Positions 1-13,200 of a stretch of DNA of 64,000 bases are shown here, one piece after another. Location: positions 107,143,816 through 107,207,815 of the forward strand of contig CM072801.1 in assembly GCA_037013495.1 (NCBI GenBank), read 5' to 3'. The position numbers and the translations under genes are program-made. The stretch comes from Hippophae tibetana. Lineage: Eukaryota; Streptophyta; Magnoliopsida; Rosales; Elaeagnaceae. The notes beneath the pieces were generated by a model, which made no database searches, was not told the origin of the DNA, and worked only from the letters and a program-made list of their open reading frames with translations. Numbering within the stretch: position 1 is the stretch's first letter; the number at the start of each line of letters is the position of its first letter.

Positions 1-336
1 GTTGAACACCGAAAACAAAGAACAGGAAAATGATACAGTGAATTAAAAGAAAAGTACGAAATGAAATGCAAATAAGAAAATAATGACAACAAAATCTAAA
101 GAAAAAAAAAGACTTGTAGAAATATATGTTTCTTTCATTGTTATTTGGACCAAAAGAATGCAAAAAACAAAAAAATGGAAACCTTTAGTAAATCTAATAT
201 ATTAAGATAGATATTCTATTTTGGGCAACCAAGGTTTCAATACCAAATGATACGGATCTTTTATGTTGACCATTTTGGAAACCAAGAACTCAATGGAATG
301 AGAAAGATTGAATTGCAAAGAACATGGTTAATATAA

Positions 337-346
337 TCAAATTTGA
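337..346. repeat. 10-bp perfect palindrome in a conserved block (representative)
   Basis: TCAAATTTGA occurs in most units, just after GAACATGGTTAATATAA. It lies in a stretch (here about 285-365) that by eye varies less among units than the 5' 100-230 bp. A dyad in a conserved block could be a protein-binding site, but AT-rich palindromes of this size are common and no known satellite-binding motif is matched. Confidence 0.4.
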
Positions 347-1291
347 ACAATTAAGAACACGATTAGAAAACCACGCAAAATGTGAGACCAAACAATTAGA
401 CGTCGGAAAGTATTGTAAGCGATGGAATTTGGGTTCTGAAAAGTGGACAACTGAACTTTTTTTTACTTTATGTTTTTGCAAATTGAAATGAGTTTAGATT
501 TGATATTTTATAATAGTCCTTTTGATGTATGACTTAAAAGTTATAACAGTTTAAAGTTGGAACCTCAATACATAATTTCTTTTTTTTAAATTACGAACTC
601 CAAAATTTTTGTTGTTTTTTATTCAGGATCAAAGATTGGTTGAACACCGAAAACAAAGAACAGGAAAATGATACAGTTAATTAAAAGAAAAGTACGAAAT
701 GAAATGCAAATGAGAAAATAATGACAACAAAATCTAAAGAAAACAAAAGACTTATAGAAATATTTTGTTTCTTTAAATGTGATTTGGATGAAAAAAATGC
801 AAAAAAAAATAAAATGGAAAAATATTTTAAATCAAAAATTCAAAAAATAGATATATTAAGATAGATATTCTATTTTGGGCAACCAAGGCTTCGATACAAA
901 TTGATACATATCTTTTATGGGGACCATTTTGGAAACCATGAACTCAAAGGAATGAGAAAGATTGAATTGCTAAGAACATGGTTAATATAATCAAATTTGA
1001 ACAATTAAGAACACGATTAGAAAACCACGCAAAATGTGAGACCAAACTATTAGATGTCGGAAAGTATTGTAAGCGATGGAATTTGGGTTCTAAAAAGTGG
1101 ACAACTGAACTTTTTTTTACTTTATGTTTTTGCAAATTGAAATGAGTTTAGATTTGATATTTTATAATAGTCCTTTTGATGTATGACTTAAAAGTTATAA
1201 CAGTTTAAAGTTGGAACCTCAATACATAATTTCTTTTTTTAAATTACGAACTCCAAAATTTTTGTTGTTTCTTATTCAGGATCAAAGATTG

Positions 1292-1945
1292 GTTGAACAC
1301 CGAAAACAAAGAACAGGAAAAGGATACAGTGAATTAAAAGAAAAGTATGAAATGAAATGCAAATGAGAAAATAATGACAACAAAATCTAAAGAAAACAAA
1401 AGACTTGTAGAAATATTTTGTTTCTTTACATGTGATTTGGATGAAAAAAATGCAAAAAACAATAAAATGGAAAAATTTATTAAATCAAAAATTCAAAAAA
1501 TAGATATATTAAGATAGATATTCTATTTTGGGCAACCAAGGCTTCGATACAAATTGATACGGATCTTTTATGCGGACCATTTTGGAAACCATGAACTCAA
1601 AGGAATGAGAAATATTGAATTGCTAAGAACATGGTTAATATAATCAAATTTGAACAATTAAGAACACGATTAGAAAACCACGCAACATGTGAGACCAACC
1701 TATTAGACGTTGGAAAGTAGTGTAAGCGATGGAATTTGGGTTCTAAAAAGTGGACAACTGAACTATTTTTTACTTTATGTTTTTGCAAATTGAAATGAGT
1801 TTCGATTTGATATTTTATAATAGTCCTTTTGATGTATGACTTAAAAGTTATTACAGTTTAATGTTGGAAACTCAATAAATAATTTCTATTTTTTAAATAA
1901 CGAACTCCAAAATTTTTGTTGTTTTTTATTCAGGATCAAAGATTG
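1292..1945 (+). repeat. Fusion monomer (unit 3) spanning a two-unit deletion
   Basis: The first part carries GGAAAAGGATACAG and AAGTATGAAATG, as in the units at 13483 and 17991. The rest carries GGAAAAATTTATTAAATC, CGCAACATGTGAGACC, GAGTTTCGATTTG and TAATGTTGGAAACTC, as in the units at 14776 and 19284. The switch lies between about 1436 and 1470. In the complete HOR copies these parents lie two units apart, so one unequal exchange that removed 1,294 bp explains the fusion. Confidence 0.8.
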
Positions 1946-2574
1946 GTTGAACGCCAAAAACAAAGAAAAGGAAAATGATACAGTGAATTAAAAGAAAAGT
2001 ACGAAATGAAATGAAAATGAGAAAATAATGACAACAAAATCTAAAGAAAACAAAAGACTTGTAGAAATATTTGTTTCTTTCATTGTTATTTGGACCAAAA
2101 GAATGGAAAAAAATAGAAACCTTTAGTAAATCTAATATATTAAGATATATATTCTTTATTGGGCAACCAAGGCTTCGATACCAAATGATACGGCTCTTTT
2201 GTGGTGACCATTTTGGAAACCATGAACTCAAAGGTATGAGAAATATTGAATTGCTAAGAACATGGTTAATATAATCAAATTTGAACAATTAAGAACACGA
2301 ATAGAAAACCACGCAAAAATGTGCGACCAAACTATAAGACGTTGGAAAGTAGTGTAAGCGATGAAATTTGGGTTTTAAAAAGTGGATAAAATAACTATTT
2401 TTTCCTTTACGTTTTTGCAAATTAAAATCAGTTTAGATTTGATATTTTATAATAGTCGTTTTGATGTATGACTTAAAAGTTATAACAGTCTAAAGTTGAA
2501 ACCTCAAAAAATAATTTTTTTTTAAATTACGAACTCCATAAATTTTGTTGTTTTTTATTCAGGATCAAAGATTG

Positions 2575-5500
2575 GTTGAACACCGAAAATAAAGAACATG
2601 AAAATGATACATTGAATTAAAAGAAAAGTAAGAAATGAAATGCAAATAAGAAAATAATGACAACAAAATCTAAAGAAAACAAAAGACTTGTAGAAATATT
2701 TGTTTCTTTAATTATGATTTGGACGAAAAGAATGCAAAAAACAATAAAATGGAAAACTTTATTAAATCAAAAATTCAAAAAATAGATATATTAAGATAGA
2801 TATTCTATTTTGGGCAACCAAAGCTTCGATACCAAATGATACGGATCTTTTATGCGGACTATTTTGGAAACCATGAACTCAAAGGAATGAGAAAGATTGA
2901 ATTGCTAAGAACATGGTTAATATAATCAAATTTGAACAATTAAGAACACGATTAGAAAACCACGCAAAAATGTGCGACCAAACTGTAAGACTTCGGAAAG
3001 TAGTGTAAGCGATGAAAATTGGGTTTTAAAAAGTGGATAAAATAACTATTTTTTCCTTTATGTTTTTGCAAATTAAATCAGTTTAGATTTGATATTTTAT
3101 AATAGTAGTTTTGATGTATGACTTAAAAGTTATAACAGTCTAAAGTTGGAACCTCAAAAAATAATTTTTTTTTTAAATTACGAACTCCAGAAATTTTGTT
3201 GTTTTTTATTCAGGATCAAAGATTGGTTGAACGCTGAAAACAAAGAACAAGAAATTGATATAGTGAATTAAAAGAAAAGTACGAAATGAAATGCAAATAA
3301 GAAAATAATGACAACAAAATCTAAAGAAAACAAAAGACTTGTAGAAATATTTGTTTCTTTCATTGTTATTTTGACCGAAAGAATGCAAAAAACAAAAAAA
3401 TGGAAACCTTTAGTAAATCTAATATATTAAGATAGATATTCTATTTTGGGCAACCAAGCCTTCAATACCAAATGATACGGATCTTTTATGCGGACCATTT
3501 TGGAAACCATGAACTCAAAGGAATGAGAAAGATTGAATTGCTAAGAACATGGTTAATATAATCAAATTTGAACAATTAAGAACACGATTAGAAAACCACG
3601 CAAAATGTGAGACCAAACTATTAGACGTCAGAAAGTATTGTAAGTGATGGAATTTGGGTTCTAAAAAGTGGACAACTGAAATTTTTTTTACTTTATGTTT
3701 TTGCAAATTGAAATGAGTTTAGATTTGATATTTTATAATAGTCCTTTTGATGTATGACTTAAAAGTTATAACAGTTTAAAGTTGGAACCTCAATACATAA
3801 TTTCTTTTTTTTAAATTACGAACTCCAAAATTTTTGTTGTTTTTTATTCAGGATCAAAGATTGGTTTAACACTGAAAACAAAGAACAGAAAAATGATACA
3901 GTGAATTAAAAGAAAAGTACCAAATGAAATGCAAATGAGAAAATAATGACAAACAAATCTAAAGAAAACAAAAGACTTGTAGAAATATTTGTTTCTTTCA
4001 TTGTTATTTGGACCAAAAGAATGCAAAAATCAAAAAAAATGGAAACCTTTAGTAAATCTAATATATTAAGATAGATATTCTATTTTGGGCGACCAAGGCT
4101 TCAATATCAAATGATACGGATCTTTTATGTTGACCATTTTGGAAATCATGAACTCAAAGGAATGAGAAAGATTGAATTGCTAAGAACATGGTTAATATAA
4201 TCAAATTCGAACAATTAAGAACATGATTAGAAAACCACACAAAAATGTGAGACCAACCTATTAGACGTCGGAAAGTAGTGTAAGCGATGGAATTTGGGTT
4301 CTAAAAAGTGGACAACTGAACTATTTTTTACTTTATGTTTTTGCAAATTGAAATGAGTTTAGATTTGATATTTTATAATAGTCGTTTTGATGTATGACTT
4401 AAAAGTTATTACAGTTTAAAATTAGAACCTCAATAAAAAATTTCTTTTTTTTAAATTACGAACTCCAGAAATTTTGTTGTTTTTTATTCAGGATCAAAGA
4501 TTGGTTGAACGCCGAAAACAAAGAAAAGGAAAATGATACAGTGAATTAAAAGAAAAGTAGGAAATGAAATGAAAATAAGAAAATAATGACAACAAAATCT
4601 AAAGAAAACAAAAGACTTGTAGAAATATTTGTTTCTTTCATTGTTATTTGGACCAAAAGAATGGAAAAAAAAATAGAAACCTTTAGTAAATCTAATATAT
4701 TAAGATATATATTCTTTATTGGGCAACCAAGGCTTCGATACCAAATGATACGGCTCTTTTGTGCTGACCATTTTGGAAACCATGAACTCAAAGGTATGAG
4801 AAAGATTGAATTGCTAAGAACATGGTTAATATAATCAAATTTGAACAATTAAGAACACGAATAGAAAACCACGCAAAAATGTGCGACCAAACTATAAGAC
4901 GTTGGAAAGTAGTGTAAGCGATGAAATTTGGGTTTTAAAAAGTGGATAAAATAACTATTTTTTCCTTTACGTTTTTGCAAATTAAAATCAGTTTAGATTT
5001 GATATTTTATAATAGTCGTTTTGATGTATGACTTAAAAGTTATAACAGTCTAAAGTTGGAACCTCAAAAAATAATTTTTTTTTAAATTACGAACTCCATA
5101 AATTTTGTTGTTTTTTATTCAGGATCAAAGATTGGTTGAACACCGAAAATAAAGAACATGAAAATGATACATTGAATTAAAAGAAAAGTAAGAAATGAAA
5201 TGCAAATAAGAAAATAATGACAACAAAATCTAAAGAAAACAAAAGACTTGTAGAAATATTTGTTTCTTTAATTATGATTTGGACGAAAAGAATGCAAAAA
5301 ACAATAAAATGGAAAACTTTATTAAATCAAAAATTCAAAAAATAGATATATTAAGATAGATATTCTATTTTGGGCAACCAAAGCTTCGATACCAAATGAT
5401 ACGGATCTTTTATGCGGACCATTTTGGAAACCATGAACTCAAAGGAATGAGAAAGATTGAATTGCTAAGAACATGGTTAATATAATCAAATTTGAACAAT

Positions 5501-8500
5501 TAAGAACACGATTAGAAAACCACGCAAAAATGTGCGACCAAACTATAAGACTTCGGAAAGTAGTGTAAGCGATGAAAATTGGGTTTTAAAAAGTGGATAA
5601 AATAACTATTTTTTCCTTTATGTTTTTGCAAATTAAATCAGTTTAGATTTGATATTTTATAATAGTAGTTTTGATGTATGACTTAAAAGTTATAACAGTC
5701 TAAAGTTGGAACCTCAAAAAATAATTTTTTTTTTAAATTACGAACTCTAGAAATTTTGTTGTTTTTTATTCAGGATCAAAGATTGGTTGAACGCCGAAAA
5801 CAAAGAACAAGAAATTGATATAGTGAATTAAAAGAAAAGTACGAAATGAAATGCAAATAAGAAAATAATGACAACAAAATCTAAAGAAAACAAAAGACTT
5901 GTAGAAATATTTGTTTCTTTCATTGTTATTTTGACCGAAAGAATGCAAAAAACAAAAAAATGGAAACCTTTAGTAAATCTAATATATTAAGATAGATATT
6001 CTATTTTGGGCAACCAAGCCTTCAATACCAAATGATACGGATCTTTTATGCGGACCATTTTGGAAACCATGAACTCAAAGGAATGAGAAAGATTGAATTG
6101 CTAAGAACATGGTTAATATAATCAAATTTGAACAATTAAGAACACGATTAGAAAACCACGCAAAATGTGAGACCAAACTATTAGACGTCAGAAAGTATTG
6201 TAAGCGATGGAATTTGGGTTCTAAAAAGTGGACAACTGAAATTTTTTTTACTTTATGTTTTTGCAAATTGAAATGAGTTTAGATTTGATATTTTATAATA
6301 GTCCTTTTGATGTATGACTTAAAAGTTATAACAGTTTAAAGTTGGAACCTCAATACATAATTTCTTTTTTTTAAATTACGAACTCCAAAATTTTTGTTGT
6401 TTTTTATTCAGGATCAAAGATTGGTTGAACACCGAAAACAAAGAACAGAAAAATGATACAGTGAATTAAAAGAAAAGTACCAAATGAAATGCAAATGAGA
6501 AAATAATGACAAACAAATCTAAAGAAAACAAAAGACTTGTAGAAATATTTGTTTCTTTCATTGTTATTTGGACCAAAAGAATGCAAAAATCAAAAAAATG
6601 GAAACCTTTAGTAAATCTAATATATTAAGATAGATATTCTATTTTGGGCGACCAAGGCTTCAATACCAAATGATACGGATCTTTTATGTTGACCATTTTG
6701 GAAATCATGAACTCAAAGGAATGAGAAAGATTGAATTGCTAAGAACATGGTTAATATAATCAAATTCGAACAATTAAGAACAAGATTAGAAAACCACACA
6801 AAAATGTGAGACCAACCTATTAGACGTCGGAAAGTAGTGTAAGCGATGGAATTTGGGTTCTAAAAAGTGGACAACTGAACTATTTTTTACTTTATGTTTT
6901 TGCAAATTGAAATGAGTTTAGATTTGATATTTTATAATAGTCGTTTTGATGTATGACTTAAAAGTTATTACAGTTTAAAGTTAGAACCTCAATAAAAAAT
7001 TTCTTTTTTTTAAATTACGAACTCCAGAAATTTTGTTGTTTTTTATTCAGGATCAAAGATTGGTTGAACGCCGAAAACAAAGAAAAAGAAAATGATACAG
7101 TGAATTAAAAGAAAAGTAGGAAATGAAATGAAAATAAGAAAATAATGACAACAAAATCTAAAGAAAACAAAAGACTTGTAGAAATATTTGTTTCTTTCAT
7201 TGTTATTTGGACCAAAAGAATGGAAAAAAAATAGAAACCTTTAGTAAATCTAATATATTAAGATATATATTCTTTATTGGGCAACCAAGGCTTCGATACC
7301 AAATGATACGGCTCTTTTGTGCTGACCATTTTGGAAACCATGAACTCAAAGGTATGAGAAAGATTGAATTGCTAAGAACATGGTTAATATAATCAAATTT
7401 GAACAATTAAGAACACGAATAGAAAACCACGCAAAAATGTGCGACCAAACTATAAGACGTTGGAAAGTAGTGTAAGCGATGAAATTTGGGTTTTAAAAAG
7501 TGGATAAAATAACTATTTTTTCCTTTACTTTTTTGCAAATTAAAATCAGTTTAGATTTGATATTTTATAATAGTCGTTTTGATGTATGACTTAAAAGTTA
7601 TAACAGTCTAAAGTTGGAACCTCAAAAAATAATTTTTTTTTAAATTACGAACTCCATAAATTTTGTTGTTTTTTATTCAGGATCAAAGATTGGTTGAACA
7701 CCGAAAATAAAGAACATGAAAATGATACATTGAATTAAAAGAAAAGTAAGAAATGAAATGCAAATAAGAAAATAATGACAACAAAATCTAAAGAAAACAA
7801 AAGACTTGTAGAAATATTTGTTTCTTTAATTATGATTTGGACGAAAAGAATGCAAAAAACAATAAAATGGAAAACTTTATTAAATCAAAAATTCAAAAAA
7901 TAGATATATTAAGATAGATATTCTATTTTGGGCAACCAAAGCTTCGATACCAAATGATACGGATCTTTTATGCGGACCATTTTGGAAACCATGAACTCAA
8001 AGGAATGAGAAAGATTGAATTGCTAAGAACATGGTTAATATAATCAAATTTGAACAATTAAGAACACGATTAGAAAACCACGCAAAAATGTGCGACCAAA
8101 CTATAAGACTTCGGAAAGTAGTGTAAGCGATGAAAATTGGGTTTTAAAAAGTGGATAAAATAACTATTTTTTCCTTTATGTTTTTGCAAATTAAATCAGT
8201 TTAGATTTGATATTTTATAATAGTAGTTTTGATGTATGACTTAAAAGTTATAACACTCTAAAGTTGGAAGCTCAAAAAATAATTTTTTTTTAAATTACGA
8301 ACTCCAGAAATTTTGTTGTTTTTTATTCAGGATCAAAGATTGGTTGAACGCCGAAAACAAAGAACAAGAAATTGATATAGTGAATTAAAAGAAAAGTACG
8401 AAATGAAATGCAAATAAGAAAATAATGACAACAAAATCTAAAGAAAACAAAAGACTTGTAGAAATATTTGTTTCTTTCATTGTTATTTGGACCAAAAGAA

Positions 8501-8980
8501 TGCAAAATACCAAAAAATGGAAACCTTTAGTAAATCTAATATATTAAGATAGATATTCTATTTTGGGCAACCAAGGCTTAAATACCAAATGATACGGATC
8601 TTTTATGCGGACCATTTTGGAAACCATGAACTCAAAGGAATGAGAAAGATTGAATTGCTAAGAACATGGTTAATATAATCAAATTTGAACAATTAAGAAC
8701 AGGATTAGAAAACCACGCAAAATGTGAGACCAAACTATTAGATGTCGGAAAGTATTGTAAGCGATGGAATTTGGGTTCTAAAAAGTGGACAACTGACCTT
8801 TTTTTTACTTTATGTTTTTGCAAATTGAAATGAGTTTAGATTTGATATTTTATAATAGTCCTTTTGATGTATGACTTAAAAGTTATAACAGTTTAAAGTT
8901 GGAACCTCAATACATAATTTCTTTTTTTTAAATTACGAACTCCAAAATTTTTGTTGTTTTTTATTCAAGATCAAAGATTG
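2575..8980 (+). repeat. Tetramer higher-order repeat, ~2,560 bp (units 5-14)
   Basis: Units start at 2575 (651), 3226 (638), 3864 (640), 4504 (631) | 5135 (651), 5786 (638), 6424 (639), 7063 (630) | 7693 (650), 8343 (638). The order is L-beta, S-alpha, S-gamma, T-beta. Successive equivalents lie 2,560 and 2,557-2,558 bp apart and differ at only a few positions by eye. The T unit before 2575 belongs equally to this register and to the preceding 7-mer. The last unit (8343) begins like 3226 and 5786 but ends like units of the next domain (GATGTCGG, TACATAATTTC). Confidence 0.9.
8123..8330 (+). other. Intron-like composite in a monomer (representative)
   Basis: A donor-like GTAAGC (8123-8128) is followed after about 165 bp by TTACGAAC, which is one base from the consensus branch motif TACTAAC, then a T-rich tract and TTCAG ending at 8330; the length is 208 nt. 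The segment upstream is open from ATG at 8031 (92 nt, 30 codons plus two bases). Joining it to G at 8331 keeps the frame open for 18 further codons to TAA at 8386-8388. All parts recur in beta-type units. This may be chance in AT-rich DNA or a relic of a transcribed gene fragment; I see no evidence of expression. Confidence 0.35.
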
Positions 8981-10272
8981 GTTGAACACCGAAAACAAAG
9001 AACAGGAAAATGATACAGTGAATTAAAAGAAAAGTACGAAATGAAATGCAAATGAGAAAATAATGACAACAAAATCTAAAGAAAACAAAAGACTTGTAGA
9101 AATATTTTGTTTCTTTAAATGTGATTTGGATGAAAAAAATGCAAAAAACAATAATATGGAAAAATATATTAAATCAAAAATTCAAAAAATAGATATATTA
9201 AGATAGATATTCTAATTTGCGCAACCAAGGCTTCGATACAAATTGATACAGATCTTTTATGCGGACCATTTTGGAAACCATGAACTCAAAGGAATGAGAA
9301 AGATTGAATTGCTAAGAACATGGTTAATATAATCAAATTTGAATAATTAAGAACACGATTAGAAAACCACGCAAAATTTGAGACCAAACTATTAGACGTC
9401 GGAAAGTATTGTAAGCGATGGAATTTGGGTTCTAAAAAGTGGACAACTGAACTATTTTTTACTTTATGTTTTTGCAAATTGAAATGAGTTTAGATTTGAT
9501 ATTTTATAATAGTCCTTTTGATGTATGACTTAAAAGTTATAACAGTTTAAAGTTGGAACCTCAATACATAATTTCTTTTTTTAAAATTACGAACTCCAAA
9601 ATTTTTGTTGTTTTTTATTCAGGATCAAAGATTGGTTGAACACCGAAAACAAAGAACAGGAAAATGATACAGTGAATTAAAAGAAAAGTACGAAATGAAA
9701 TGTAAATAAGAAAATAATGACAACAAAATCTAAAGAAAAAAAAGACTTGTAGAAATATATGTTTCTTTCATTGTTATTTGGACCAAAAGAATGCAAAAAA
9801 CAAAAAAATGGAAACCTTTAGTAAATCTAATATATTAAGATAGATATTCTATTTTGGGCAACCAAGGCTTCAATACCAAATGATACGGATCTTTTATGTT
9901 GACCATTTTGGAAACCATGAACTCAATGGAATGAGAAAGATTGAATTGCTAAGAACATGGTTAATATAATCAAATTTGAACAATTAAGAACACGATTAGA
10001 AAACCACGCAAAATGTGAGACCAAACTATTAGACGTCGGAAAGTATTGTAAGCGATGGAATTTGGGTTCTAAAAAGTGGACAACTGAACTATTTTTTACT
10101 TTATGTTTTTGCAAATTGAAATGAGTTTAGATTTGATATTTTATAATAGTCCTTTTGATGTATGACTTAAAAGTTATAACAGTTTAAAGTTGGAACCTCA
10201 ATACATAATTTATTTTTTTTAAATTACGAACTCCAAAATTTTTGTTGTTTTTTTATTCAGGATCAAAGATTG
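8981..10272 (+). repeat. Two transitional units (15-16) leading into the 7-mer HOR
   Basis: Units start at 8981 (654, L-alpha) and 9635 (638, S-alpha). The first resembles the units at 13483 and 17991 (GGAAAAATATATTAAATC). The second resembles the units at 10273 and 16062 (GAAATATATGTTTC, GTTGACC, CTCAATGGAATG). They may be a worn or partial extra HOR copy, but the order 15-16-17 does not match a simple continuation. Confidence 0.7.
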
Positions 10273-13200
10273 GTTGAACACCGAAAACAAAGAATAGGAA
10301 AAGGATACAGTGAATTAAAAGAAAAGTATGAAATGAAATGCAAATAAGAAAATAATGACAACAAAATCTAAAGAAAAAAAAGACTTGTAGAAATATATGT
10401 TTCTTTTATTGTTATTTGGACCAAAAGAATGCAAAAAACAAAAAAATGGAAACCTTTAGTAAATCTAATATATTAAGAGAGATATTCTATTTTGGGCAAC
10501 CAAGGCTTCAATACCAAATGATACGGATCTTTTATGTTGACCATTTTGGAAACCATGAACTCAATGGAATGAGAAAGATTGAATTGCTAAGAACATGGTT
10601 AATATAATCAAATTTGAACAATTAAGAAAACGATTAGAAAACCACGCAAAATGTGAGACCAAACTATTAGACGTCGGAAAGTATTGTAAGCGATGGAATT
10701 TGGGTTCTAAAAAGTGGACAACTGAACTATTTTTTACTTTATGTTTTTGCAAATTGAAATGAGTTTAGATTTGATATTTTATAATAGTCCTTTTGATGTA
10801 TGACTTAAAAGTTATAACAGTTTAAAGTTGGAACCTCAATACATAATTTATTTTTTTTAAATTACGAACTCCAAAATTTTTGTTGTTTTTTATTCAGGAT
10901 CAAAGATTGGTTGAACACCGAAAACAAAGAACAGGAAAATGATACAGTGAATTAAAAGAAAAGTACGAAATGAAATGCAAATAAGAAAATAATGACAACA
11001 AAATCTAAAGAAAAAAAAAGACTTGTAGAAATATATGTTTCTTTCATTGTTATTTGGACCAAAAGAATGCAAAAAACAAATAAATGGAAACCTTTAGTAA
11101 ATCTAATATATTAAGATAGATATTCTATTTTGGGCAACCAAGGTTTCAATACCAAATGATACGGATCTTTTATGTTGACCATTTTGGAAACCATGAACTC
11201 AATGGAATGAGAAAGATTGAATTGCAAAGAACATGGTTAATATAATCAAATTTGAACAATTAAGAACACAATTAGAAAACCACGCAAAATGTGAGACCAA
11301 ACAATTAGACGTCGGAAAGTATTGTAAGCGATGGAATTTGGGTTCTGAAAAGTGGACAACTGAACTTTTTTTTTACTTTATGTTTTTGCAAATTGAAATG
11401 AGTTTAGATTTGATATTTTATAATAGTCCTTTTGATGTATGACTTAAAAGTTATAACAGTTTAAAGTTGGAACCTCAATACATAATTTCTTTTTTTTAAA
11501 TTACGAACTCCAAAATTTTTGTTGTTTTTTATTCAGGATCAAAGATTGGTTGAACACCGAAAACAAAGAACAGGAAAATGATACAGTGAATTAAAAGAAA
11601 AGTACGAAATGAAATGCAAATGAGAAAATAATGACAACAAAATCTAAAGAAAACAAAAGACTTGTAGAAATATTTGTTTCTTTCATTGTTATTTTGACCG
11701 AAAGAATGCAAAAAACAAAAAAATGGAAACCTTTAGTAAATCTAATATATTAAGATAGATATTCTATTTTGGGCAACCAAGGTTTCAATACCAAATGATA
11801 CGGATCTTTTATGTTGACCATTTTGGAAACCATGAACTCAATGGAATGAGAAAGATTGAATTGCAAAGAACATGGTTAATATAATCAAATTTGAACAATT
11901 AAGAACACAATTAGAAAACCACGCAAAATGTGAGACCAAACAATTAGACGTCGGAAAGTATTGTAAGCGATGGAATTTGGGTTCTGAAAAGTGGACAACT
12001 GAACTTTTTTTTTACTTTATGTTTTTGCAAATTGAAATGAGTTTAGATTTGATATTTTATAATAGTCCTTTTGATGTATGACTTAAAAGTTATAACAGTT
12101 TAAAGTTGGAACCTCAATACATAATTTCTTTTTTTTAAATTACGAACTCCAAAATTTTTGTTGTTTTTTATTCAGGATCAAAGATTGGTTGAACACCGAA
12201 AACAAAGAACAGGAAAATGATACAGTGAATTAAAAGAAAAGTACGAAATGAAATGCAAATGAGAAAATAATGACAACAAAATCTAAAGAAAACAAAAGAC
12301 TTGTAGAAATATTTGTTTCTTTCATTGTTATTTTGACCGAAAGAATGCAAAAAACAAAAAAATGGAAACCTTTAGTAAATCTAATATATTAAGATAGATA
12401 TTCTATTTTGGGCAACCAAGGTTTCAATACCAAATGATACGGATCTTTTATGTTGACCATTTTGGAAACCATGAACTCAATGGAATGAGAAAGATTGAAT
12501 TGCAAAGAACATGGTTAATATAATCAAATTTGAACAATTAAGAACACAATTAGAAAACCACGCAAAATGTGAGACCAAACAATTAGACGTCGGAAAGTAT
12601 TGTAAGCGATGGAATTTGGGTTCTGAAAAGTGGACAACTGAACTTTTTTTTTACTTTATGTTTTTGCAAATTGAAATGAGTTTAGATTTGATATTTTATA
12701 ATAGTCCTTTTGATGTATGACTTAAAAGTTATAACAGTTTAAAGTTGGAACCTCAATACATAATTTCTTTTTTTTAAATTACGAACTCCAAAATTTTTGT
12801 TGTTTTTTATTCAGGATCAAAGATTGCTTGAACACCGAAAACAAAGAACAGGAAAATGATACAGTGAATTAAAAGAAAAGTACGAAATGAAATGCAAATG
12901 AGAAAATAATGACAACAAAATCTAAAGAAAACAAAAGACTTATAGAAATATTTTGTTTCTTTAAATGTGATTTGGATGAAAAAAATGCAAAAAAAAAATA
13001 AAATGGAAAAATATATTAAATCAAAAATTCAAAAAATAGATATATTAAGATAGATATTCTATTTTGGGCAACCAAGGCTTCGATACAAATTCATACAGAT
13101 CTTTTATGCGGACCATTTTGGAAACCATGAACTCAAAGGAATGAGAAAGATTGAATTGCTAAGAACATGGTTAATATTATCAAATTTGAACAATTAAGAA

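Larger units (their letters stand above)
1..2574 (+). repeat. Shortened copy of the 7-mer higher-order repeat (units 1-4)
   Basis: Units start at 1 (638 bp), 639 (653), 1292 (654) and 1946 (629). Unit 1 matches the unit at 16699 (shared AAGGTTTCAATACC, CTCAATGGAATG, ATTGCAAAGAAC). Unit 2 matches those at 12827 and 17337 (shared GACTTATAGAAATATT). Unit 4 is a T-type unit matching 15430 and 19938. Unit 3 replaces three units of the full HOR and looks like a fusion of its fourth and sixth members, so this copy lacks about 1,294 bp. Confidence 0.85.

Noticed and set aside
290..481. 63-residue frame on the minus strand recurring in about half the units (starts MQKHKVK)
   Set aside because: It is open only in units with CAAAATGTG; units with one more A lose it. 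In the unit at 29198 a second indel restores the frame by chance. Differences between copies change residues freely. There is no family similarity I recognise, so it follows from the repeat, not from selection.
520..640. TATA-like promoter (ATTTTATAATAG) and A-tract bent-DNA signal in each unit
   Set aside because: At about 72% A+T such matches are expected by chance. A-tract spacing in the 45-110 bp part is irregular on counting, so I do not claim curvature.
1926..2288. 120-residue minus-strand frame in T-type units (also 15410-15772, and 113 residues at 19939)
   Set aside because: It is longer only because the T-type variant removes stops between two recurrent frames. Other T units (4504, 7063) break it with a change in A-run length. 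No domain is recognisable.
3206..3388. 60-63-residue hydrophobic minus-strand frame (MHSFG.. or MFFCI..), resembling a small membrane protein
   Set aside because: The opposite strand is an A-rich, T-poor stretch, so the minus strand is full of Phe, Ile and Leu codons. The start and N-terminal residues shift with a 1-bp T-run indel, and the frame is repeated with the satellite.
3460..3500. CENP-B-box-like sequence (TTCG..A..CGGG) near the conserved TTCGATACC/GATACGG part
   Set aside because: The spacing and the required A and CGGG do not fit the box; only TTCG and CGG are present.
11233..11442. 69-residue plus-strand frame, identical in three successive units
   Set aside because: Identity simply reflects the perfect 639-bp DNA repeat. 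In other units the same frame is closed by single substitutions.
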